From positions 1 through 43,678 of the forward strand of contig CANDMV010000016.1 in the NCBI GenBank assembly GCA_947385875.1: 43,678 bases of DNA, given 5' to 3'. The DNA is from an uncultured Eubacterium sp. (lineage in GTDB: Bacteria > Bacillota > Clostridia > Lachnospirales > Lachnospiraceae). Below the pieces are notes generated by a model, which was not told the origin of the DNA, did no database searches, and worked only from the letters and a program-made list of their open reading frames with translations. Below, one piece after another: positions 17,738 through 26,122 of the stretch. Both the position numbers and the translations under genes were made by a program. Each line of letters begins with the position of its first letter. The first letter of the stretch is position 1.

Positions 17738-18535
17738 TTATGCACAGTACATCTGCGATGCCTCGCCGCGTTTTGCTACATAGATCGGGAAATCATCTCC
17801 CTTGTATGGATTTTCGCCCATAGATACTTCCAGACGCACGGTCTCATAAGCCAGCTCTGCCAGATTGTTTTCCTGGCTTAAATGTCCTAGGATGACTGCG
17901 CCAAACCGGTCATGCAGCACCCTGCCCAGCAGCTGGCCGGATAATACATTTGATAAATGCCCTCTGTCGCCTAAAATACGCTGTTTTAGCGGATACGGAT
18001 AACTGCCGGTCTGCAGCATACGCACATCGTGGTTTGCCTCTAACAGCAGTAAATCAATCCCCTGCAGACTTTCTATGATTTTTTCATCGTATTTGCCCAG
18101 GTCTGTAATGACACCGATTTTTTTGCTGTCGGTTTTCATTATGTATGCCACTGGGTCTGCGGCATCGTGAGAGATTGAAATCGGATGCACAGTAAGGTCT
18201 CCAATCTGAAAATCATGTTCCGGCTGAATCGGATGCAGCAGCTCATCATCAATCCTGCCGACCGACTTGACTGCTTTCACGGCCTCCAGCGTCCCTAACG
18301 TACCATAAATCGGCAGACCGTAACGTCTTGCCAGTACGCCGAGTCCCGCGATATGATCGATATGCTCATGCGTTACCAGGATTGCTTTCATCTCTTTTGT
18401 CGTAAGTCCGACAGAATTCAGACCTGTTTCAATTCGTTTGCCACTGATTCCTGCATCGACAAGCAGATGGGAGCCCTGCGTGCCTACACAGATGCAGTTC
18501 CCGCTGCTGCCGCTTGCAATGCTGCATAATTCCAT
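17738..18535 (-). CDS. MBL-fold metallo-hydrolase (YycJ/WalJ-like)
   Basis: A 265-residue metallo-beta-lactamase fold hydrolase. Metal ligands are visible in THEHIDHIAG (HxHxDH), SISHDAADP, ITDLGKYDE, LEANHD and the late ILGHLSQENN. The sequence resembles YycJ/WalJ of Bacillus, a cytosolic nuclease-like member linked to DNA repair or division checkpoint behaviour. I start at MELCSIA with GGAAGG about 9 bases upstream; this ATG lies two bases past the stop of the large fusion gene, so the two are co-translated. Confidence 0.88.
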   Translation of the reverse strand: MELCSIASGSSGNCICVGTQGSHLLVDAGISGKRIETGLNSVGLTTKEMKAILVTHEHIDHIAGLGVLARRYGLPIYGTLGTLEAVKAVKSVGRIDDELLHPIQPEHDFQIGDLTVHPISISHDAADPVAYIMKTDSKKIGVITDLGKYDEKIIESLQGIDLLLLEANHDVRMLQTGSYPYPLKQRILGDRGHLSNVLSGQLLGRVLHDRFGAVILGHLSQENNLAELAYETVRLEVSMGENPYKGDDFPIYVAKRGEASQMYCA

Positions 18536-18537
18536 TT

Positions 18538-21500
18538 TTAATTTTCCTTCCAATAGATTTCAATTTTATCGCCTGCGTGCAGAGTCTGGGTATACTGCGC
18601 GTCTATGCCGTTGACCTGTGTAATCAGCATACGGCCGCGTGCTTTGGACAGGTCAAATTGGATATAATCAAAGATGTCTACAAAGATATACTCTGTCTTT
18701 CCATCCAGTGTGATTGTCTTATCATTTACCACTACCTGAAAATCCTCCTGCTGGTGACTGTCAGCCGTTTGTGTCTGCTGCGACTGTGCGGATTCTGTGC
18801 CGATCGGCTGTCCGGCTGCTTCATTCGAAGACATACGGCCTGATGCGGCTGCACCTGATTGCGCTGCATCAGCCAAAGTCTGTCCCGAAGCAGAGGCATT
18901 CCCTGCTATATTACTCTGCTCTGGCAATATTTCTTTATATACACCACTGGTCTGCGCAGAGGATATGCCGATTGTACCTGCTCCACTATTCTTCGCTGAA
19001 GCAGTGCCTGATGCTCCCGCTGCGCTAGTCTGCACTGAAGCTGTGCCTGATGTGTCTGCTCCGCTAGTCTGCACTGAAGCCGCAACTGATGCTCCCGCTC
19101 CGTTAGTCTGCGCCGACTGTATGCCCGATGAATCCGTCAGTGACAATGTTCCCGCACGGCTGTCTTCTAATAAAGCCTGTCCGTCTGCATTATACGTATC
19201 ATCCTTCGCTGCTTCTCCACTGCCTGCTTTTTCCTGGTCTGTTCTTTCCTTATTCGCCTGATCCTGTTCTGCTTTCTCTTTGTCTAATTCTTCTTTGCCA
19301 GACACTTCCTGCTGCTTTGCTGAAATCTGTACATTCCCATTGTTTGCACCCGTCTGGCTGACGACTGCAACACTCACAGTCTCATCATCGTCCAGATTCG
19401 GCATCCTGCCTTTTGACGGTGCATCAGGGTACGCATCCTGAGGCGTAGAACGGTATGTAATCACGCTCCAGTCTACGCTAAAATTCTCATATACAAGCGC
19501 TTCCAGCCCTTCTACCCGGTTATTGACCAATATATCCGCGTCTGGGTCTAACTCAACATCCATAAATTCCGCCAGCTGCCCGACGGTATAAAAGCTCCTT
19601 GTAACAACCGCGTCATTTTCCTTAATCTCATAAGAAGGCGGCTCTAACACTCCATTTACTTCTACATAACGCGGACATGTAATCAGCTTGCCGTTTACTT
19701 CAAAGGAAATCGTTGAGCTATGGTATTCCTCCAGCTGCCCGACCATATAACGTGCTTCCCTGCCTGCCGTAGAAGGTTCAATCGTAATAATGCAGTTCGG
19801 CTCAATCGGTGTATTAATCGAAGCCGGACGGTCATTCATCATAATGACTGCGGCTTCCCCCGCATCGCCCCGTACAATCCTCGGCCTGCCGTTTACTGTA
19901 AAATTAATCTCCTTTCCGCGTTTTGGAAAGAGCTGGTCATTTGGAAATCCAGCCTGAATTGCCGCATCCACGATCGTCAGCTTATTGTTGTCATACAGCT
20001 TCATTCTCTCACCATTAAAATGAACCATAATAAAATTATTCTTCTGTTCATAATAATTCAGACAGATACCAATCGGAGTAACTAGCAGCGGGTCTTTGAC
20101 AATGTCTTCCTGCAGAAAAGTCACTTCCTTTAACACCTCTGCCCCACGCAGCGCCACACGCTCCTGCGGCAGCTCCAGCTTCTTTGCCAGCTTCTCGTCA
20201 AATCCATGAATCTTGCCGCCCCCGCCGACGATAAAAGTCGCACTAACGCTCTGGTCGCCATTCAGCTCTTTGATCTTTGCTGCCACATCTGTAGACATCT
20301 TATCTACCAAAGGCTCTGTGAGCTTCCAGACCTCCTCTGCCGTAATCTTGTGTTTTAAGCTCATGATGTCTTCAAATTCGATTTCTTCATCCTCGGATGC
20401 CGCCAGCTTGATATGCTCTGCCATGCGGAAATCAACCAGATAGTGCTGTACAATCAGCTCTGTCAGCTCGTCCCCTGCTACCGGAATCATGCCGTATGCA
20501 ATAATGCTCCCATCTCTTGTCAGAGAAATATCCGATGTACCTGCCCCGACATCCACAAGAGCGATATTTAACATACGGAAATTCTCTGGAATCGCTACAT
20601 CAATGGCCGCAATCGGCTCCAAGGTCATATTCGCGACTGTAAGACCCGCAAAACCGACTGCCATATACAGTCCGTCCACAACATCTTCCGGCAGGAATGT
20701 AACAATAATCTTCTCTGAGATCTTATCTGCCTTATGGCTCTCCAGATTGGAAAAAAGCTCGTCATTGATATAGTATTTCATCACAGAATAGCCGACGCAG
20801 TAGAACTTATACTTTGTATCATTTGCCTCTTTTAATTCCTGAGCCGCCTTGTCTACGCCAAGCAGGTCCAGAGTATGGATATGCTCCCTTGTTACAACTG
20901 TCTCTTCCGAAAACTCATATTCTACCTCGGTCGTAACCGTCTTAAGCACTCGCCCCGCAGCAGCAATACACACTTCGGTCAGTTCTTCCCCGATCTGGTC
21001 TTCGAGCTTTTCCTTCACCAGTGAAATGGTACGCCCAACACGTCCAATATCATGAATCTGTCCATCCAGCATCGCCCGTGTCTCATGCTCCGTTGAATAC
21101 TGAGCGATGACAATAAACTCTTTGTCCTTTTTATAGCCGACGGTACCTACTACATTACGCGTACCTATATCCAGTCCAAATACGTACTGCGGCTTCTCCT
21201 GCTGTGTATGATCTTCCTGCGCGACTCCTCTTTCCAACATCTGCTTATCTCCTTTACCATTCAGCAGCTGCGCCAGCTGCAGATATACTTGCACAATCGG
21301 CCCATTATTATCTATAATGACCCGGCAGTGCCTGCGGTACTCTCCTTCTGACAGCTGTGCCGCAAACATCTGATCGATCTTTTCATCCGAATAGCCCCGG
21401 TTTTCAATCAGACGCTGTCTGCGGTTTTCCTCTGTCACATAGATATACCACAGCTCATCACAGATTTGGTCATATCCATCTTCGATGAGCAGAGCCGCCT

Positions 21501-21846
21501 CAAGTATGACATAGTCCATCGAGCCGCTCCGGCGCTCCTTTTCTACTTCCTTCAATATATATTCTTTCACGGCCGGATGAACGATCTCATTCAGCCGCTC
21601 TCTTTTTTCATCATCTGCAAATATAATTTCAGCCAGGCGTTTCCGATTCAGCCTGCCGTTTAGCCGCCATATTTTCTCTTTTTCAAATTCCTTCTGCAGC
21701 CTGATATAGCAGTCGTATCCCGGCTCCATAATCTCATGGGCAACCTCATCTGCTATCAGCGTCCTCACTCTGTAATTTTTTCTCAGATAGGCAAGTATCG
21801 TAGACTTTCCTGCGCCGACCCCGCCTGTGATCCCTATAAACTTCAT
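18538..21846 (-). CDS. coaE: dephospho-CoA kinase / FtsA-like ATPase fusion
   Basis: One 1102-codon frame joins two proteins. Residues 1-202 are CoaE, which phosphorylates dephospho-CoA in the last step of CoA synthesis: P-loop GGVGAGKST (8-16), DEVAHE, ILEAALLIE. From M203 on is an actin-fold protein of the FtsA/PilM type: GLDIGTRNVVG (about 224-234), LVDVGAGTSDISL and FIVGGGGKIHGF nucleotide motifs. Residues about 825-1035 are low complexity, first rich in E/K/Q, then repeats of a QTSGA-type unit. A short conserved C-terminal domain (VNDKTITLDGKTEYIFVDIF to EIYWKEN) ends the protein. No stop separates the parts, yet M203 has its own strong ribosome site, so both a fusion and a separate FtsA-like protein may be made. 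I start at the ATG 21846 (AGGGTGAG site) rather than the GTG at 21855. Confidence 0.88.
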   Translation of the reverse strand: MKFIGITGGVGAGKSTILAYLRKNYRVRTLIADEVAHEIMEPGYDCYIRLQKEFEKEKIWRLNGRLNRKRLAEIIFADDEKRERLNEIVHPAVKEYILKEVEKERRSGSMDYVILEAALLIEDGYDQICDELWYIYVTEENRRQRLIENRGYSDEKIDQMFAAQLSEGEYRRHCRVIIDNNGPIVQVYLQLAQLLNGKGDKQMLERGVAQEDHTQQEKPQYVFGLDIGTRNVVGTVGYKKDKEFIVIAQYSTEHETRAMLDGQIHDIGRVGRTISLVKEKLEDQIGEELTEVCIAAAGRVLKTVTTEVEYEFSEETVVTREHIHTLDLLGVDKAAQELKEANDTKYKFYCVGYSVMKYYINDELFSNLESHKADKISEKIIVTFLPEDVVDGLYMAVGFAGLTVANMTLEPIAAIDVAIPENFRMLNIALVDVGAGTSDISLTRDGSIIAYGMIPVAGDELTELIVQHYLVDFRMAEHIKLAASEDEEIEFEDIMSLKHKITAEEVWKLTEPLVDKMSTDVAAKIKELNGDQSVSATFIVGGGGKIHGFDEKLAKKLELPQERVALRGAEVLKEVTFLQEDIVKDPLLVTPIGICLNYYEQKNNFIMVHFNGERMKLYDNNKLTIVDAAIQAGFPNDQLFPKRGKEINFTVNGRPRIVRGDAGEAAVIMMNDRPASINTPIEPNCIITIEPSTAGREARYMVGQLEEYHSSTISFEVNGKLITCPRYVEVNGVLEPPSYEIKENDAVVTRSFYTVGQLAEFMDVELDPDADILVNNRVEGLEALVYENFSVDWSVITYRSTPQDAYPDAPSKGRMPNLDDDETVSVAVVSQTGANNGNVQISAKQQEVSGKEELDKEKAEQDQANKERTDQEKAGSGEAAKDDTYNADGQALLEDSRAGTLSLTDSSGIQSAQTNGAGASVAASVQTSGADTSGTASVQTSAAGASGTASAKNSGAGTIGISSAQTSGVYKEILPEQSNIAGNASASGQTLADAAQSGAAASGRMSSNEAAGQPIGTESAQSQQTQTADSHQQEDFQVVVNDKTITLDGKTEYIFVDIFDYIQFDLSKARGRMLITQVNGIDAQYTQTLHAGDKIEIYWKEN
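21238..21256 (-). promoter_or_regulatory. internal ribosome site and start codon within coaE fusion
   Basis: On the minus strand AAAGGAGATAAGCAG is followed directly by ATG (21240-21238), exactly at the junction between CoaE and the FtsA-like part and in the same frame. Such a site is what a separate downstream gene would have, which suggests that loss of the coaE stop codon created the fusion. Confidence 0.8.
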
Positions 21847-22035
21847 TCCGCTCACCCTGACCGTTTCTATTATTATTCGCCGAAGCTCTCCCTGCTCATG
21901 TTCACGCTCGACTCCTGCATACCAGTACGCTGATAGGAGTCATTTTCCTAATCAACTGATAAATCTGTCTTTAATTTTGTCTCATGCCTGTTCATGCTGC
22001 AGGACATATCGATTAAGACTCTAACTTACCCTCTT

Positions 22036-24831
22036 TTATTTCGCTTCATACCAGTTCGTACCGCTATGCATGTCGATTTCCAAAGATACAGATAAATCTG
22101 CTGCGTGATGCATCTCTTCTTCCAGTATTTTCGATACCTGCGGCACTTCCTCTTGATAAGTCTCTACTAATAATTCATCATGCACCTGCAGAATCAGACG
22201 TGACTTTAGCCCTTCCGCCAGCAGCCTGTCGTGCACACGGTTCATTGCTATTTTAATAATATCCGCAGCCGTACCCTGAATCGGTGAATTCATCGCCACA
22301 CGCTCTCCAAAGGAACGCTGCATGTAATTGCTGGATTTCAGCTCCGGCACCGGACGGATTCTGCCAAACATAGAGACTACCATGCCCTTTGTCTTTGCTT
22401 CTGAAACCATTCTGTCTAAAAATGATTTTACGCCAGGATACGTATGGAAATACTGCTCGATATAATCCTGCGCTTCTTTTCTCGTAATGCTAAGATCCTG
22501 ACTCAAGCCAAAAGAACTGATCCCATACACAATCCCAAAATTAACGGCCTTTGCATTTCTGCGCTGTAAGTCCGTCACTTCCTCAAACGGGATATGGAAC
22601 ACCTGAGATGCCGTCATCCGGTGAATATCCTGCGCTTCTTTATATGCCTGAATCAGATTTTCATCATCAGACATATGTGCCAGCACACGCAGCTCAATCT
22701 GTGAATAGTCCGCGTCTAAAAATACACAGCCAGCTTTTGGACGGAACACCTTGCGGATCATTCGTCCAAGCTCCATGCGAATCGGGATATTCTGCAGATT
22801 CGGCTCTGTACTGCTCAGCCGCCCGGTAGCTGTAATCGTCTGGTTAAAGGTCGTATGAATCCGCCCATCCGGCCCGATAAACGCCGCCAGACCATCCGCA
22901 TACGTAGATTTTAATTTTGCAAGCTGCCGATATTCCAAAATCTGCGCCACCAAAGGATACTCCGGCGCCAACTTGTCCAATACATCCGCCGCAGTAGAAT
23001 ATCCTGTCTTTGTCTTCTTTCCATACGGCATTTTTAACTTGTCAAATAGTATCACACCCAGCTGTTTTGGTGAATTAATGTTAAATTCTTCTCCGGCTCC
23101 TTCATAAATCTGCTTTTCTAATTCTACAATACGCTCCTTAAGCTGCGCGCCATAGACCTTTAACTCCTCTGCTTCAATGCCGATCCCTTCTTTTTCCATA
23201 TCAGAAAGCGTATATACCAGAGGCATTTCGATCGTGTCAAATAATGTGCGCATACCTGTCTCTTCCAGACGCTGCGCCAGAATATCCATCACATGATACG
23301 CTGTGTACGCCTGATAACAGGCCGCCTTTAAAAATTCATCCGGCTTTTGCTCTAAGGCTGCCTGATACGATAGCTTTTCGAGTAAGTCACCTCTGGAAGG
23401 CAGCAGCTGCCCCAGATAATCTTTGGCCAGATCTTCATAGCTGTAATCATTTTTCAGAGGATTTAATAAATATGCTGCGATCATAATATCAAACAGATTC
23501 TTTTGAGCAGGAATGTCGATAAATTTTAACATATGCTTGACATCAAAAGAAGCCACGGCATTTCCAGAGGTTAGAACCTGTGACAGCTGACGCAATAAAT
23601 ATTCAGATGTCACTGCTTTTGAAGCTTCATCTGACATTTCTCCTGCATCCTTCAAAGTCCTGTTCAAATCTGCCTGATTTTTCGCATAAAACTTAGATGG
23701 CTCCGTTTCTTTCCTGCCCTGATCTGCCTGATTTTTCGCTTGACGCTTAGATGCTGTATGATCCTGCGCCGCACATGCTATGAAATAGGTTTTTTCTGCT
23801 GAAACCGCCGCAGCCACACCGTAAATAACCGCTTTTTCTTCAATCAGCTGGACTGCACATTTCTGTGCCTGCCCAAGCTGTGTAAATATCTCTTCTGCCG
23901 CTTGGAAATCCGTAATCCTTTTAAAATGGTCTGCTGCATGATTTTCCCCCAGCACGTCATCCTGAGACTGAAATCTTGCAAGCATGTTTTTAAACTCCAG
24001 CCTGCGGCACATCTGATATGCCTGCGGCGTATACAGACTGTCCAGCTTTGCCCCGGCAAGATCATACTCCAGCTCTGCATTGATCTCAATCGTTACGAGC
24101 TTCTTGGAAAACTGCGCCTTCTCATAATTTTCCCGGAAGGATTCCCGCACCTTGCTCTTTGGCATATCATCGATATGCTCATATGCATTTTCAATGCTGC
24201 CATACTGGCTGATAATCTTGACCGCAGTCTTTTCTCCGATGCCAGGCACGCCCGGAACATTATCCGAAGTATCGCCCATAAGCGCTTTGACATCGATAAA
24301 TTCAATCGGCGTCACCTGATACTTTTCCATAACCTGCGCCGCATGATAATCCTCTACCTCAGTTCCTGTCCGCTTTGTCTTCGGTATCCTGATTTTAATA
24401 TGCTCTGTCGCAAGCTGCAGCAGGTCACGATCGCCGGATACAATCGAGACCTCTAGTCCCTGTGCTTCTGCGCGCTTTGCGATCGTACCAAGCAAATCGT
24501 CCGCCTCATACCCCGCCTTTTCTACAATCGTAACGCCCATAGCCTGCAGCATTTCCTTCATAAGAGGAACCTGCTCGCGCAGCTCCGGCGCCATCGGCTT
24601 TCTGGTGCCTTTGTATTCCTCATACATCTCATGGCGGAATGTCGGCGCACTCACATCAAAGGCAACCGTCAGATACTGCGGATGTTCTTCATCTAATACC
24701 TTAAATAATATATTCAAAAATCCATAGACTGCATTTGTATGCAGGCCCTCTGAGTTCGTCAGATCCGGTATCCCGAAAAAGGCTCTGTTTAAAATACTGT
24801 GTCCATCGATCAAAACCAGCTTATCGCTCAT
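22036..24831 (-). CDS. polA: DNA polymerase I
   Basis: A 931-residue repair and Okazaki-fragment polymerase. The N-terminal 5'-nuclease domain (about 1-290) has DGHSILNRAFFG, YEADDLLGT and MGDTSDNVPGVPGIGEKTA. The 3'-5' exonuclease-like middle domain has lost the DxE motif (CAVQLIEEKAV in its place), so proofreading is unlikely, as in many Gram-positive PolA proteins; it also has a charged insert (about 358-405) with two AKNQAD copies. The polymerase domain is complete: DADYSQIELRVLAH (motif A), RRNAKAVNFGIVYG (motif B), QVHDELLVE (motif C). AAGGAGCC ribosome site. Confidence 0.97.
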   Translation of the reverse strand: MSDKLVLIDGHSILNRAFFGIPDLTNSEGLHTNAVYGFLNILFKVLDEEHPQYLTVAFDVSAPTFRHEMYEEYKGTRKPMAPELREQVPLMKEMLQAMGVTIVEKAGYEADDLLGTIAKRAEAQGLEVSIVSGDRDLLQLATEHIKIRIPKTKRTGTEVEDYHAAQVMEKYQVTPIEFIDVKALMGDTSDNVPGVPGIGEKTAVKIISQYGSIENAYEHIDDMPKSKVRESFRENYEKAQFSKKLVTIEINAELEYDLAGAKLDSLYTPQAYQMCRRLEFKNMLARFQSQDDVLGENHAADHFKRITDFQAAEEIFTQLGQAQKCAVQLIEEKAVIYGVAAAVSAEKTYFIACAAQDHTASKRQAKNQADQGRKETEPSKFYAKNQADLNRTLKDAGEMSDEASKAVTSEYLLRQLSQVLTSGNAVASFDVKHMLKFIDIPAQKNLFDIMIAAYLLNPLKNDYSYEDLAKDYLGQLLPSRGDLLEKLSYQAALEQKPDEFLKAACYQAYTAYHVMDILAQRLEETGMRTLFDTIEMPLVYTLSDMEKEGIGIEAEELKVYGAQLKERIVELEKQIYEGAGEEFNINSPKQLGVILFDKLKMPYGKKTKTGYSTAADVLDKLAPEYPLVAQILEYRQLAKLKSTYADGLAAFIGPDGRIHTTFNQTITATGRLSSTEPNLQNIPIRMELGRMIRKVFRPKAGCVFLDADYSQIELRVLAHMSDDENLIQAYKEAQDIHRMTASQVFHIPFEEVTDLQRRNAKAVNFGIVYGISSFGLSQDLSITRKEAQDYIEQYFHTYPGVKSFLDRMVSEAKTKGMVVSMFGRIRPVPELKSSNYMQRSFGERVAMNSPIQGTAADIIKIAMNRVHDRLLAEGLKSRLILQVHDELLVETYQEEVPQVSKILEEEMHHAADLSVSLEIDMHSGTNWYEAK

Positions 24832-24907
24832 AGGCGGCTCCTTCTATACTTTATAATTACAGTTCACAATCATGCCTTATTTCAACACAATTCCACTGAT
24901 TAGACTG

Positions 24908-25036
24908 GTTACTATTCACAGCCACCTGAACACCCCGCTGTTCAGGCGGCTGCCTTCCAATGAGCCTGCGAATGTTACTATTTACAGTCTCATAACTTAG
25001 AAATTTGTCAGGAGAAAAACGGCTGTGAATAGTAAC
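24908..25036. repeat. 129-bp element with perfect 16-bp inverted termini (MITE-like)
   Basis: GTTACTATTCACAGCC (24908-24923) and its exact reverse complement (25021-25036) enclose 97 bases. A near copy, GTTACTATTTACAGTC, lies inside (24974-24989), and a hairpin CTGAACA / TGTTCAG sits near the left end. It has no coding capacity. It lies between polA and the thioesterase gene. Related motifs occur at 3651-3740 and at the ends of 30687-30816. Confidence 0.75.
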
Positions 25037-25088
25037 TTTGACTGCAGAATCCTCTTGATGACTATGAAAATTTACTTTCCATGTCCAA

Positions 25089-25574
25089 TCACTCTGTAAT
25101 CTCAACCCCGTCCTCATCATACAACGTAAAAAACTTCGTATCGATCTCAGGATAAGAACGCTTGAGAGAAATCGGCTTGCCGCTGTGATTCAAAAAGCAG
25201 TGCTCGCTTTCCGCCACTGCCCGCAGCTCTCCGCTCTCTTTATCTGTCATGCGGTATACCACCTTCATCTTGACACCGTTGTAATTTACAAGCCTTGCAT
25301 CTATGACTACCGTATCATGAAAATGCACCATGCTCTTATACTCACATTTGACAGACAGCACCGGGCTTATGATCTCCATTTCCTCCATAGCCTTGTAGCT
25401 GAAGCCCATCTGGTCCATCAGATTATTTCGTGCTTCCTCCATCCATCGTATAAAATTGGAATGATGGATGATTCCCATCTGGTCGGTCTCATAATACTGA
25501 GCCACACGCTCGTATGGCTTGATTTTGATTTTCTCTCCTGTATATGGTTTTATTCTCGTGTCTTTTACTGACAT
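25089..25574 (-). CDS. acyl-CoA thioesterase (4HBT/YbgC-like hotdog fold)
   Basis: A 161-residue hotdog-fold thioesterase. The 4HBT signature is visible: RVAQYYETDQMGIIHHSNFIRWMEEARNNLMDQMG, where the Asp and the following His/Asn are the catalytic region. It hydrolyses acyl-CoA esters, but the substrate cannot be told from sequence. I start at MSVKDTR (25574) because AGGAAGG lies 8 bases upstream; the ATG and GTG further up are too close to that site. It precedes polA, separated by a MITE-like element. Confidence 0.88.
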   Translation of the reverse strand: MSVKDTRIKPYTGEKIKIKPYERVAQYYETDQMGIIHHSNFIRWMEEARNNLMDQMGFSYKAMEEMEIISPVLSVKCEYKSMVHFHDTVVIDARLVNYNGVKMKVVYRMTDKESGELRAVAESEHCFLNHSGKPISLKRSYPEIDTKFFTLYDEDGVEITE

Positions 25575-25635
25575 ATCCATCACCTTCCTAATCTTTACAT
25601 AAAATATCCTATCGCAAAGCGATTTTATTGTTTTG

Positions 25636-25674
25636 CAGTGCAGCAGCCTGACGGAACGTGCTGCACTGTTTTTT
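25636..25674 (+). terminator. strong terminator-like hairpin without an upstream plus-strand gene
   Basis: CAGTGCAGCA (25636-25645) pairs perfectly with TGCTGCACTG (25659-25668), then TTTTTT on the plus strand. No plus-strand gene precedes it; the minus-strand reading lacks a T-run. Confidence 0.6.
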
Positions 25675-25817
25675 ACATACCTGTTATTATGCCACAGTAA
25701 ATAAGCAATTTCAAGATGCCTTGCAGAATAATGTTTGATTCTTGCAACAGTTCAGATATTGTGTTACATATTGGCTGTGCGGACGCCGGGTGAGGGGTAC
25801 TAGCGAACAGTAATGTT

Positions 25818-25868
25818 CTCAACTTTCCCATAAGGATTTCAACCTGAAATCCTTATGGGAAAGTTGAG
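25818..25868. repeat. perfect 24-bp inverted repeat with 3-base loop
   Basis: Bases 25818-25841 are the exact reverse complement of 25845-25868 (begins CTCAACTTTCCCATAAGG), with the loop ACC. There is no T-run on either strand. Confidence 0.9.
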
Positions 25869-25920
25869 TAAATAACAGCAACTATTTTATATCCTAGAGC
25901 GTGTAGATTTTGCCAAGAGT

Positions 25921-25963
25921 GAATCCAATCCTTCGCGAAGCGAATTTCCAATGGATTGGATTC
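25921..25963. repeat. inverted repeat with TTCGCGAA core
   Basis: GAATCCAATCC (25921-25931) pairs with GGATTGGATTC (25953-25963). The loop contains TTCGCGAAGCGAA, a motif that recurs near 32273 and 41529. Confidence 0.8.
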
Positions 25964-25964
25964 A

Positions 25965-25995
25965 GTAACAGTTCTGCCGAAGGCTGAACTGTTAC
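25965..25995. repeat. GTAACAGTTC palindrome (REP-like)
   Basis: GTAACAGTTC (25965-25974) pairs exactly with GAACTGTTAC (25986-25995) around an 11-base centre TGCCGAAGGCT. A half copy, GTAACAGTTCAGCC, overlaps the tgt stop codon at about 12486-12499. Confidence 0.8.
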
Positions 25996-26122
25996 ACGTG
26001 ATAATCAAAATCTCGAAGATCTTATTGTCGTACATCATAAGATGTGCTATAATCGCATAAACGTAATCGTGTAATAAATAGAGTGCATGAACCTCATTGC
26101 ATAAAGAGCCATAAAGTATATT

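Larger units (their letters stand above)
25575..26122. other. repeat-rich intergenic region
   Basis: About 550 bases with no supported gene. It contains a small hairpin ATCGC / GCGAT (25611-25623), a plus-strand terminator-like hairpin (25636-25674) and three inverted repeats in a row (25818-25995). It looks like an insertion hot spot next to the fragment at 26123. Confidence 0.55.

Noticed and set aside
22036..24831. Proofreading exonuclease activity in PolA
   Set aside because: The DxE motif of the exonuclease domain is absent; only the fold is kept.
24857..25120. 87-codon minus-strand frame overlapping the thioesterase end
   Set aside because: Most of it is translation of the MITE-like repeat, with no ribosome site.
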